From NCBI GenBank assembly GCA_019648995.1, contig BLXT01002363.1, forward strand, positions 148,678 through 186,773: a stretch of DNA of 38,096 nucleotides. Direction: 5' to 3'. The translations under genes and the position numbers were made by a program. Origin of the DNA: Plakobranchus ocellatus. Taxonomy: Eukaryota > Mollusca > Gastropoda > Plakobranchidae. Positions 1 through 9,213 of the stretch are shown here, one piece after another; positions within the stretch are counted from its first letter, which is position 1; each line of letters starts with the position of its first letter. The notes beneath the pieces were generated by a model that ran no database searches, was not told the origin of the DNA, and saw only the letters and a program-made list of their open reading frames with translations.

Positions 1-17
1 AAAAAAAAAAAAAAAAA
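1..17. repeat. poly(A) run at window edge
   Basis: Seventeen A residues open the window. It lies within LTN1, downstream of its exon 2 on the minus strand (so intronic poly(T) in the sense direction). No function can be read from it. Confidence 0.6.
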
Positions 18-129
18 GAATTTTAAAAGCAGGCTTAATTTGATTTCATTTTTATAATCAACATAATGAATTTGTATTAAGCCTAGAATAATTGACACTT
101 AGAGCAAAAGCTGCTAGACATAAACTTAC

Positions 130-1113
130 TTTTATTTTGGTCACTGTGTCTCGTTTAGAGAGTTTGCGCAAAATTAGTCGAAAATCCCCGTCAAGTGCTG
201 ATTCAGCTTCATCAAATACTTCACTAACAGGAACAAACGCAGGCTGGGTTGAGAAGCCAATGAAGCCTGTTGGAGCATGACCTGAGGCAGCCAAAAGCTG
301 AGCAGCCTGGCTACTACTTGAGGGCTGCAACAAAATTGTTACACTGATATTATCATGAATTATGAATATGACAGAGTAGCTTCCAAGATGAGTTTTATCC
401 CTCCGTTTTTTTTTTACCCTCTACTGAAGTAATAATAATAATAATGATAAACCATGGAATTTATATAGCAAGTAACTAAACTAATGCAACAATAAAACTA
501 CCACTCTACTTGAAAGTGTGCCTTCTGTTTTGGCAATATGTTAATATGTTCTCCAATTCAGGATACTTTTTTTTTTCAAAAGCACTTTAATGCATAGGCA
601 AATGAGTCAATAAAAGGAAAGTCACATACTGAGAGTTAAAACAAATTGATTTTGTAGAATATTTCCTTTTTGAGACACAGCAACTAACTATTCTCAACGT
701 TTAATTCGCGGAGCAAAATCCCGGAGCGTTTCTCCACTCATCGCGTCAGGTTACGGTCAGTGCCACGGCCACAGGTTATAAAATTTTATCTGCCCTGCCA
801 GGAATAGCCATTGCAAGGTCTGCAAGGTTTGAAATTTTACATTTTGTCACAAATTTGAAACAGTTAAAACGGGAACTGAGTATAGTGCTCAATCTTCTTT
901 TCCTTATTACCTACTATACTTTTGTATTCATTATCACCAGCAGATAACACTGCATTTTTATATCAAGAATACTTATAATTTTTTCTTAATTACAAGGACC
1001 TGCAATTTGATTCTTTTCTTTCCTTTTGCAACAGAAAATTTAAACTAACCTTGCAATTACTTACTCACCTTAACATTTCCTTTAGTGCGTTGGGCTTTCT
1101 TTGGCCCAGGCAT
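130..1113 (-). CDS. LTN1: Listerin E3 ubiquitin ligase, N-terminal exons (partial)
   Basis: Listerin is the RING E3 ligase that ubiquitinates nascent chains stalled on 60S ribosomal subunits, within the ribosome quality control complex. Only the first 80 residues are visible. Exon 1 is 1113 down to 1069: ATG and 15 codons containing the QRTKGN motif, ending at an AAG|GTGAG donor. Exon 2 is 324 down to 130: a TTGTTGCAG acceptor, 65 codons, and an AAA|GTAAGT donor. All junctions are phase 0. Exon 2 encodes SSSSQAAQLL, GFIGFS and DFRLILRKLSKRD followed by T-x-T-K, which follow the known LTN1 N-terminus in the same order. The HEAT-like repeats and C-terminal RING must lie beyond the left edge. 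Eight bases before the ATG there is an acceptor-like TTTATTTAG, so a non-coding 5' exon is likely. The exon joins are seen in the sequence; the name rests on remembered family motifs. Confidence 0.88.
695..775. other. CpG-dense segment inside LTN1 intron 1
   Basis: About 80 bases stand out from the AT-rich surroundings by their GC content and about nine CpG dinucleotides. They can form short hairpins: GGAG and CTCC arms separated by five bases on the minus strand. The segment is in the intron between the two visible LTN1 coding exons. It could be an intronic regulatory patch or a worn repeat; there is no clear Pol III B box and no ORF. Confidence 0.35.
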
Positions 1114-1660
1114 TGTGTGACCTAAATAAATTTTAACAAAGAAAAAATTGTTTATGCGAAAGAAAAACATTCAACTTTATGGTTCAATTTAAAAGTTTAA
1201 AGTTTTTGGTATAAATCAAGATATATCTAATCTTGACATAGCGAAATTTTCAAACTTTGAGTAGGAACTGCTGAGGACTTAAAAGAAAAGAGTAAAGACA
1301 TATGCCTTTCGAGAGTTAATCTATTCACTCCACAAACACTATTTCAACCAGCTTGAGATGAATTGCATGGATGAGGTGTTGCTGGGCTGTTTATAAATAG
1401 TGAAGATGCCAGATGAATGTAATTGAAATGTAATTGAAATGTGCTCATCAAATGTTCAAACAAAACATTGTTAATACTTTATATTTTTTCCATTAAATAT
1501 GTTCATATTAAAATATATGTGAGACCTGACCTCAAAAATTGAGAAATAGAGGAAAAAGCTGACCCAGGTGGGATTTATAAAAAAAAATAAATAAATAAAA
1601 GTTTTGTACGTTTATCAAAATTCAAGCAATTCTAAACATTTTTAAAATCATTAAGCAATG
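1114..1660. other. LTN1 upstream flank or 5' UTR intron, no gene seen
   Basis: AT-rich sequence upstream of the LTN1 start codon on the minus strand. A minus-strand acceptor-like TTTATTTAG ends 8 bases before the ATG, suggesting that this is intron after a non-coding exon. I see no coding segment and no classic TATA promoter here. Confidence 0.4.
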
Positions 1661-1669
1661 AAACTATGG

Positions 1670-2447
1670 TTGCTTGAGGGTTTACCAAAACATGAGCTGC
1701 CATCATAGTTGTATGAGAAAGATTTCCTGCAAGCTCTGTTTAAAAAATTTGAACTCATCAATACATGAATTTTTATTTTGTGAGGGTAATGGCATATAAA
1801 GTACTTCTTTATGTTTAAAAAATCAGTTTTGGATGCATCCTTGCTCTCTAAATTAACCAAATAAGTTTTGAACATAAATGAATTGACAAATGCTTGATTT
1901 TCCAAGCAAGAGGCTATTGGAGGCCCTGATGTTGACATAAAAATTGACAAGACTCTGATCCCACATCAGAAATATGAGCAAGGCCGCGCTCTGAAACAGA
2001 TTTGGCTGTTCGGAGGCATCGAGCGTAATTCGAAAAAGCACTGTGTCATAGCTCTAACTGGTGAATTAGGAGAAAGGCAGGACAGAGAAACTCTGGTGCT
2101 TGTAACAAATATTCATGGGCAATGTGATTTACCCAGATACTTGGTGGGCATATGCAAAGCTTGGTGAAATAGGTTATCGTCATTATCAGGTGAATCATTC
2201 CAAAAATTTTGTAAATCCAGAGGGAAGGGACATTCACACACAACATATCGAACCCCTGTGGCGTGATATAAAAAGACGGTGCACGCGTGCCCAGTATTTG
2301 TACCAATATTTAGAACGGTACCTTTTTCTCAGAGCAACTGAACCTTCAGGTTGGCTGCATAGATTTTTAGCAGAGGCAGCTCGACTTTACCTGCCACAGT
2401 GTGAAAGAGTGATAGAAGAGTGTACAGTAGACAGTGACAATGAGTGA
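1670..2447 (+). pseudogene. Merlin (IS1016-like) DNA transposon transposase, decayed
   Basis: The plus strand encodes a DDE transposase of the ISXO2/IS1595 type, found in eukaryotes as Merlin elements. In one frame, about 1906-2115, the reading is IGGPDVDIKIDKT followed by KQIWLFGGIERN, which carries the first catalytic D. The frame then shifts near 2115-2125. From 2115 to 2447 a second frame reads VIYPDTWWAY (second D), then NHSKNFVNPEG and HTQHIEPLWRDIK (the catalytic E). It ends in an acidic tail and a stop. Upstream, about 1690-1890, a weak cysteine-containing segment (MSCHHSCMRK) may be the remains of the N-terminal zinc-binding region, but it is broken by stops. One frameshift in the core and several stops before it make the copy non-functional. 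I could not define terminal inverted repeats. It lies upstream of LTN1 on the opposite strand. Confidence 0.8.
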
Positions 2448-3750
2448 CCTAGATCTAAATCCAGTAGAGAATCAAGGAAAATAAGTCGCATGACCGAGCC
2501 AAGGTAAGAGTGGAACTACTTTTTTCTTAACCTAGGCCAAAGAGTGAGAAAACAAGACTGGAAATGAGTCTGCTAGACATGATTAGCTGCCAAGTGCGGT
2601 AAACAAACTGTATTGCCTGTTAGGATTTGATAATTTTACCATTTTCTTTATCCTGCACTTTTCAGTATTGGTGCAAATAAATCACGAAATCCTCATTGTC
2701 AGTGGTATTATGCAATAAATTGTAACAATATTGGGAACAGTCGACCAGATTCATCTTTCCACCGGTTTTCCAAAGACCCAGGGTTGTACTTGCAAGAGTC
2801 CTTTTTTAATCTTTTACAAATAGACTGAGCACTTCAAGGATTAGTGTTTAGAGTAATAGTAAAAAAAAATTCCTCCACCAAGCACGGACAGTGTTAAAAC
2901 TAGTCACATGCTTCCTGTTTACCGCGCTTTCTCACTAGCCACAACAGCGCAATGCAAACCCTATGGAATGACGTCACCGTTTTCTCTCTTGATTAAGTTG
3001 ATTATCTACTCCTCTTTGACCTAGGCCTAGATTTGTTAGTTGCCCTTTTGCTTACAAGTTGATATTTTCTACATGTCATTTAGCATTTATGACTTTTAAT
3101 GGAATATGACCATGAAACCCCCTGTGCTAAAGAATCTCACTAACAATACAGAATTAACTTTGCCGAAATTCGGTACTACTGACTTCAATTGGACCCAATC
3201 TTGTAAAGTCAGTTGTACCAGTTATTCAGCAGTCTACTTTCAAACTTACTTTTCTCGTGAGCGTATTCTGAAGTCTTGCTACAATTACAATTAAATGAAA
3301 AGGTCACCCAAGAATTTTCCATGGACACAGACTCTCTCATCTTTCTCCACTAAAATGTCCTAAATCTAGGTCACAAACCTTGACAAGATAGGATCCGACT
3401 AATGTCAGTATTACCCAAAATTCAATCGGGAGGGAAGGGGGGAGGAGTCCGGGTAAAATATTTAACCAATATTTCAAAATATCTAAAAATCAATTCAAAT
3501 ATTTAATGAATTGTTTCAAAATTTATACCTCATTTGCACAATTTATTGCGTAATACTGCATTTGCGCACATTTCAATGGTCAAATTCGGTTAAGTCATGC
3601 TAAGAGACATGTGGAAAACATCAAATTGTTAGAAAAGAGGGTGGTGGTGTTTTAAAAATTTATCATAGAAATAAAAATTGTATACATACAAATACTGCAC
3701 TCCCAGAAACAGATATGGAACCCTCTTGAAGAGGAGGCCTTTCAGCGAAT
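2448..3750. other. Intergenic, no gene; short promoter-like patch
   Basis: No coding region is convincing here. Apart from the CRE/ETS patch annotated separately, the stretch is AT-rich. The open frame at 3106-3294 has no domain signal and no credible splice context. Confidence 0.4.
2911..2976. promoter_or_regulatory. CRE plus ETS-like site cluster, candidate LTN1 promoter
   Basis: A perfect palindromic CRE (TGACGTCA) lies at 2969-2976. An ETS-like CTTCCTG lies at 2911-2917, and a GCGC-containing stretch lies between them. On the minus strand this is about 1.8 kb upstream of the LTN1 ATG, which itself sits just after an acceptor-like sequence. A minus-strand donor-like GTGAG is at 2935-2931. 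These fit a CpG-type promoter and a tiny non-coding first exon with the Merlin copy inside the 5' UTR intron, but the link is inference. Confidence 0.3.
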
Positions 3751-3751
3751 A

Positions 3752-3766
3752 TGAGGGAGAGGGAGG

Positions 3767-3808
<42 letters not shown>
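3752..3808. repeat. (GA)n microsatellite
   Basis: Near-pure GA dinucleotide tract, with a few GGGA and AAAGA interruptions at its left end. The open frame on the other strand here encodes only a serine-leucine repeat and is not a gene. Confidence 0.9.
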
Positions 3809-3909
3809 CTGAAAGAGTGATAATTCTGGATTATCATTAATCATTCACAAAATATAATTCCTCTATATACATGCTTTACTTGAGTTCACATGTAGATGTA
3901 TATTCATTC

Positions 3910-3983
3910 ATATATATATATAATATTTGTATGTATGTGTGTTGGTATGCCATGTACATCTACATATATATATATATATATAT
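3910..3983. repeat. Two (TA)n tracts
   Basis: TA dinucleotide runs at about 3910-3922 and 3963-3983, separated by TG-rich sequence. No genic context. Confidence 0.75.
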
Positions 3984-4356
3984 GCACATATTAATTTATA
4001 ATATGACGTGAATGTAATGTATGTATGTGTTTATCTATAGATATATGTGTGTGTATCTATATAATAACATTTTTTTCACACCTTCTAATAATGCTCTTCT
4101 TTTACAGATTTTTTCATTTTAAATAACGCATTTTCAACGTTAAGCTTATATTATATGTCGTGCTCGTTTCCCTAGTAAGTCTCTTTCGCATTTTATTTGT
4201 GATCATCATTTTTTTTCTTGATAAAGCCTTAGGGCGAAAAATTCTTACGCATACTCTGTGTTGTTCTATTTGTTTTCATAAGTTTGAGTTGGTGGTTGTA
4301 TACTTTTACTATAAAAATTTACCCAAAGATATCAATACGAAGTTAACATCATTCAT

Positions 4357-5195
4357 TCTAGATCTAATTCTAATCTAGATATCTATATTAGATTTAACCT
4401 AAGTTGTGACACTTGTAATGTGGGTGGGCATTATTGCACAATGATAATCATGAGTTGGCCAAAGACATAGGGCTATCTTATTGAAGGTAAAATGAGTTAC
4501 AAATTACTTAATTAGGCATGCGGGCAAGATATCAAGAACAGTGTAGATCTAGAATCAAAATACCTCAAGTTATTAAAATCAAAATGTAATCTCTTCAAAA
4601 TTTAGCATTTCCACAGAGTTGGCCTAATATACGTGGAGTAATCAACACATGGTCTACGTTAACTTTTTATTAGCACGCCTGTGTTAGGAAGCGATGAGTG
4701 GCTGAGTGCTGTGTTGTAATGTTTCTTCCTCCAAGTGCAATATTTTTTCCGGATGTCGTCAACATAGGGTGAAAGGTTATGGCCGTAGTGCCAAAGGTTA
4801 CCATCCACGATGTAAATAGAGAACATCGATAAAGTTTCAGTGCCATAGTCTCGGCTGCTAAACTGATAATTATTCTGCTTTAAGTCAAGAGCTAGGCCGA
4901 CCTCACTGACCCAGACCATCAGTGATTGACAGATTGCTGATAAGAGGAAACGATATCAATCTTATTAAGACAAGATAATCAACATCCTAAGTTTCAAACT
5001 GTAATAAAAAAAATATTTTTGATTTTGGCCAAGTCTGGTACACAAGTATGGTAAGCCGCTTACGATGAATCTGATTTATACAAGTTCAAATCAAGGAGTC
5101 ATCTAGATCTAGACCTAAGCCCAATAGTTGTCAAGATCTTTGTCTATCTAAGGGTATATCTTCAGAACTTGAAAGATTCTAGCCAAGATCTAGAT
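4357..5195. repeat. Cluster of the CTAGATCTA palindromic word
   Basis: The word TCTAGATCTA, or its equivalent TAGATCTAGA, occurs at 4357-4366, 4544-4553, 5101-5113 and (as AGATCTAGAT) 5186-5195. Isolated copies occur at 2449 and 9457. This is far more than chance for a nine-base word. It may be a taxon-specific dispersed word or worn tandem repeat. Confidence 0.5.
4659..4919 (-). pseudogene. Possible degenerate integrase-core (DDE) fragment
   Basis: An 86-codon open frame contains RDYGTET, and about 17 residues later HYGHNLSPYVDDIRKKY then TWRKK. In transposon-borne integrase cores a DxGTE motif is followed by an HxYGxSxxNxRIExxW block, and the spacing here is similar. The RIE residues are not preserved, so a catalytic E is not evident, and nothing recognisable lies upstream or downstream. 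The frame ends at a stop near 4659. An unrelated open frame is a real alternative; the call rests on motif resemblance only. Confidence 0.25.
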
Positions 5196-5276
5196 TTATT
5201 AGTCGAGGAGTTATCAAATCTAATATTTATAATCTAAGATTATACTTTGATGTTGACTTATCCGCGCAGACTCATC

Positions 5277-5966
5277 GGGTTAAATTGACCCGAAACGCCG
5301 ATTTTTTTTTTTCAATTATTCGGCTTGTCAAGTTATCTAGTTTAAACCTACAGCTTTTAAGTATTCGCTTCTAACCTTTTTTTGCACCGAATCCCACAAG
5401 ATGAACTTAACAGCAATACTGCTTTTGTCTTAATGAATGCATTTTAGGTCCAGAGGTTGGAAAAAGTCAGTGCCGGCAATAGGAAAAAAAAACACACTTT
5501 AAAGATCTAATTGTGATAAAAAGATGGCCAGCAACAGATCTTTGATTGACACTTAAATGGCAGAAATGGCGGTAGACTCAGACAGTGACAGTGATTATAT
5601 TCTGGAAGGTGAAGAAAGTGTGCATCCAGATGTAAAGATGGTGCCTTGATTACTGGATTATTTGATGCTGTCATTGTTGCTGTCATTATAATTATTGTTG
5701 TTGATGCTGTTGCTGCTGCTAGTGCTACACTTGTAAACATTAATTGTGATTGCCACATTTATGAACCCAAGCCTTATATCAGGGATGCCAGTGTTCAGAT
5801 TTAAACAGGATTTCCGACTTTTTGCCTTATTTTTATAACTTAAAAGTCAATTATACTTCAACTACAGCTTTGAGAAAACTATGTATTACTATAAGTTTCC
5901 TGCTTTTTTGTCAGAGACCACTGGCATCCCTGTTATATATTCTGACTATTGGGGTCAATTTGACCC
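5277..5966. mobile_element. Candidate non-autonomous piggyBac-like element
   Basis: The interval is bounded by an inverted pair of 15-mers: GGGTTAAATTGACCC at 5277-5291 and, on the other strand, GGGTCAAATTGACCC at 5966-5952 (14 of 15 identical, each near-palindromic). Inside, on the plus strand from ATG 5524, one frame reads MASNRSLIDT, a stop, then MAEMAVDSDSDSDYILEGEE and a stop near 5650. This is the acidic start typical of piggyBac-type transposases, with no downstream domain. I infer an internally deleted derivative. Flanking TTAA target sites are not visible, so the true ends are uncertain. Confidence 0.35.
5780..5932. mobile_element. hAT-like MITE with 14-bp perfect TIRs
   Basis: A 153-bp interval begins with CAGGGATGCCAGTG and ends with its exact reverse complement CACTGGCATCCCTG. 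CAGGGATG termini are typical of hAT-superfamily elements. TTATAT abuts both ends; a full 8-bp hAT target duplication is not clean (outer bases differ), so it may be eroded. There is no coding capacity; the open frame at 5822-6013 runs through the element and is not a gene. It sits inside the larger inverted-repeat interval 5277-5966. Confidence 0.7.
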
Positions 5967-6284
5967 AATCAGGCTTTCATGTGATAATATGGCATCAGTC
6001 CCACGAAGGCTAAATTTATGTTAAATTTAGATCATCAATCTGATTCAGTATTTTTGTACAATCACGATAGTAGAACTTTTACTTGAGAGATAATTTTTTT
6101 TTTAATAGTTATACTGAATGTTAAGTCATTGCAAACTGATATTTTTAACATATAATTTTATTGACAATTCATTTTGAGTTTTACCTTTCATGACGTGTAC
6201 TGCAATTTTCCCTGCATCATTTGCAAGGCCTTGAGTGAAACTAAGAAATTTAACAATGAATTATAGTTTAAACTTTTTGCCTCA

Positions 6285-6547
6285 CAGTAAAGTAGAGTAA
6301 AGTGCTTAATCCAAGCATCGGAGAACCAGGAGTACAGTTGTGATTGTTCTTGGCATACAGCATTATGAGGTAGTTTGCCATTGCTTTCCTCGCGGCCTTT
6401 ACTTTTGCCAGCTCTTAAAAGACCTAGCTACCCATTTCACTGCTGGGTGGACACAGAGGAGCAATGAAAAATTGACAAGGATTCAAACCTCGGACCTCTG
6501 ATTGGTAGCCAACCGCCCTACCAGATGAGCCACCACTCCTCCACAAG
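6285..6547 (-). mobile_element. tRNA-derived SINE
   Basis: Reading on the minus strand from 6547, the head has a Pol III A box (TGGCTCATCTGG, 6542-6531) and a B box (GGTTTGAATCC, 6489-6479) about 40 bases later, with tRNA-like sequence between them. The body continues with a conserved-looking GCAATGGCAAACTACCT and ends near 6285 in short ACTTT/ACTCT pentamer-like repeats. The two boxes with tRNA spacing followed by an unrelated body and a simple-repeat tail define a SINE rather than a functional tRNA gene. Acceptor-stem complementarity is not maintained. Confidence 0.75.
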
Positions 6548-7860
6548 AGGCAGAAAAAGCTGTTTATGCCTTCATTCGTTTTTTAGCAAAATTTTAGATT
6601 AAAATATATAGACCAGGGATTTCTTCTCAAAGAGAAAGATCTTAGAGGAAAGAAACAACTGGTTTAAAAGCTACAAAGCAAGATTTCTTAATAATTCAGC
6701 ATGTGAGCATGTGATAGTCACCCCTAATTGCAAAGGATCAGTAGACACATCCTATGACCACATGTAGCTAAGATTCACGTTCAATTAAAGGTGCTCTCTA
6801 TGTATCTATAATGATTTAATCATTGCATTAAAACCTTTAGAGGAGTGTTAAAATGGCCAGCCAGAAATGCTAAAATAGTGTGTAGGTGATGTGAAAGACT
6901 GTGAGTCGCAGTTACTATGCTTCACCCAACAACAATTAAACCTGACACTTTGCGTACCAAGACTGGCCTTGTTGTTTGCGCAGCAATGGTCAGTAGAATT
7001 GGTTATGCAATGCCCTCCCCTTCCCCCTGCTCCCCTTTCTCTTATCCAGCAGAGTGACTGACATAACGCCAGGCTGTAATAAACAAAGGATAGCTCCAAC
7101 ACCTAGATAAGATGAAAGTTGCAGCTGACCTTAGTATGCTTTCGTGCAAAAAAAAAAAAATTGGATTTTTTTTCCAAACATGATGATAGCCTTGAAGTTG
7201 GACACACATACTGCTATTTAAAGTTTGCTTACAGCATATGACCAGCAAACACACTTCTATGTCTTCTTCTCTCATTAGCTAAAAATAGAGTATGTTTCAC
7301 CACTCAGCGAAGGCTCATTGTTTTGGGTCTCTTTCTTTCTCACAGACTAATATTTAAAACCAAGCGGAAAAAGCACACACTCCTCACAAAGCATGCCTTT
7401 CAGGACTATATATCATGATACTTTTATAAATGAAAAGTAATCATCTCTATTTATAGGCAATAAATTAGTGAGATGAGTTTGAAATAACTCGACCTTCCCA
7501 ATAGTAGACTTCAATATAGCCTAAATTTTTTTTTATTATAGCTCTTATAGATAAAAGTGACCAACGTTGAATTTACCAAGAATTTAAATTTTGCATATCA
7601 AATTATGAGGACTCAGCTGTGTTCCTTAACTTTTATAAATTATGAGGACTCAATTGTATTCGTTAACTTTTGTGAATGGGACTGAAATAATGAACTTGTT
7701 TCTTTCAATAAGAAACCTGCACAAATTTGTAATGAGCTTCAATTTCAAAGATTTTACTTAGTGTTTATTATTATTTGTTTTAAGTTTTTATGTTTGTTTG
7801 TTTTTTCTTTATAACCAATATGTCCTTTAATCTTTACTGCCACTTACTATTTACTATTTT
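6548..7860. other. Intergenic, no gene seen
   Basis: No exon-like open frame with splice sites or known motifs. A short direct duplication, AAATTATGAGGACTCA about 36 bases apart near 7600-7650, is the only local structure. Confidence 0.4.
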
Positions 7861-8110
7861 ACTCACCACTTGTGTGTGAAATGTCATTCAAGAACTGGCA
7901 AAGAGCAAAAAATAAAATTACTCTTACACGCCACGCGTGGGTGAAATTTTACTCATAAACTGGCAAAGAACAAAAAATAAAATCACTCTTACTTGCCACC
8001 TGTGGATGAAATTTTACCCATTAACTAGCAAAGAACAATAAATAAAGTCTCTTCCTCATCACTGTTGTGTGAAATTTCACCTGATAATTCGCCTTTGTGC
8101 TATAATCAAT
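7861..8110. repeat. Tandem repeat, about 66-bp unit, 3.5 copies
   Basis: Diverged direct copies start near 7865, 7931, 7997 and 8059. Each carries a CAC...TGTG...GTGAAAT block, then ACTGGCAAAGAACAA and AATAAA. The last copy has the palindrome GTGAAATTTCAC. The array directly abuts the 3' end of the piggyBac pseudogene on the minus strand and may be part of that element's terminal region. Confidence 0.75.
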
Positions 8111-9213
8111 ATTGCCAAAATAAACACACAAACAACACCAGAGAATTCCAGCGTAAGTGAGGTTGTCCAATAGCATCTAATCTGCCAACTTTATGCTGGT
8201 AAAAAAAATTGTCTTAGATAATGTTTCTACCACTACCCATAAACTTTTTTACCACCTCCACGAGAATGTGAAATCTCAGATTTGATGCTCAGGATCTGTC
8301 GATTGTTTTGCTTAAATATGGACTTCCAGTCAGTGGGTAGTTAGTAACTGAGTCTGTTGCTCAAAGTATCTTCAAACCAAACTTGTCCAGTTTAGAGGGC
8401 AAGTTTTGGAGAATGGACAGCGACCGCAAAATGCAATAAGCAGCTCATGCACAGTGATTTTCATTCTAGGAAAATAATGCCTCCCAAGGGTTATTTGAAA
8501 ATGGTCCCACAATTCTCGAGTGGGGGGGAGGGATCCTGTTCACGCCTTTTTTGATCTTGTCTCCTTGCCATCAAATTGCAAGAAGGTCTGTTGGTCTGAG
8601 AATAGTCTGCGAGAAAAGCATGCCTACACAAGCTGCAACCCTTCCAACAAGTCAAAGATAAATTTCCCATCCATATAATTCTGCTTCTTGGCCCTAAGGC
8701 AGCTAACCAAACAGTAGATTTCAGCAAATTCAGTTGCTGTCCAAGTGTTGCATCGAACACACTTGCCTTCAATTTTCGTGAACTGCACAATCATCTCAAC
8801 ATGACAGTCGTGAAAAATAACCAATGCATTCGACTGAGTTGACTACAGAGTAGGTAAAAGGGGTCGTGTTCTTTGGAATTTTGACAATATTCTTCTTTGG
8901 GGTTTTGCCAGTGGCAAAGGTGTAGATCTCCACTCTGTTTCATCTTTGGATGTCCATACATCTGGTGCAGAATCTGATTCCTCAACATTTGCTTCCTCCT
9001 CGCCTGAGGTGTCACTGTCTGCATCTTCAGCATCAGACTCATCTTGGCCTATGAATATTTGACAGATTGAAGGTCGTGAAATGTTGACTCTCCCATTTCC
9101 CCATCACTTCATCACTTTCCTCACTATCACCATCCTCCCCACTCTCATTATCATCACATCACAAAATCTTCCCATAAATTTCGATGAACCATACGCTTTC
9201 CTTTTCCATTTTT
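8110..9213 (-). pseudogene. piggyBac transposase, decayed copy
   Basis: Read on the minus strand, the parts of a piggyBac (DDE_Tnp_1_7) transposase appear in order across three frames. There is an acidic N-terminus (9170-9000, with DTSGEEE), a WRSTPLPL stretch, and CHVEMIVQFTKIEG (8800). Next comes FLQFDGKETRSKK followed by RELWDHF (8560-8500), then MKITVHELLIAFCGRCPFSK (8460-8400), and finally GSGRNII and DNFF (8240-8190). Several in-frame stops and frame changes break it. The first catalytic residue of the usual TVDE motif is replaced: codon 8449-8447 is CAT (His). The D of DNFF is kept. This is a dead copy with no intact autonomous frame. Terminal repeats and TTAA sites were not located. 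Confidence 0.82.

Noticed and set aside
2046-2306. Minus-strand 86-codon frame
   Set aside because: Shadow of the Merlin transposase core on the plus strand.
5676-5730. TTG/CTG-rich stretch as a coding poly-leucine tract
   Set aside because: Simple trinucleotide-like repeat after the stop of the piggyBac-like N-terminus; both strands give only low-complexity peptides.
8491-8790. Minus-strand 99-codon frame
   Set aside because: Out of frame with the piggyBac similarity that it overlaps; the matching residues are in another frame.
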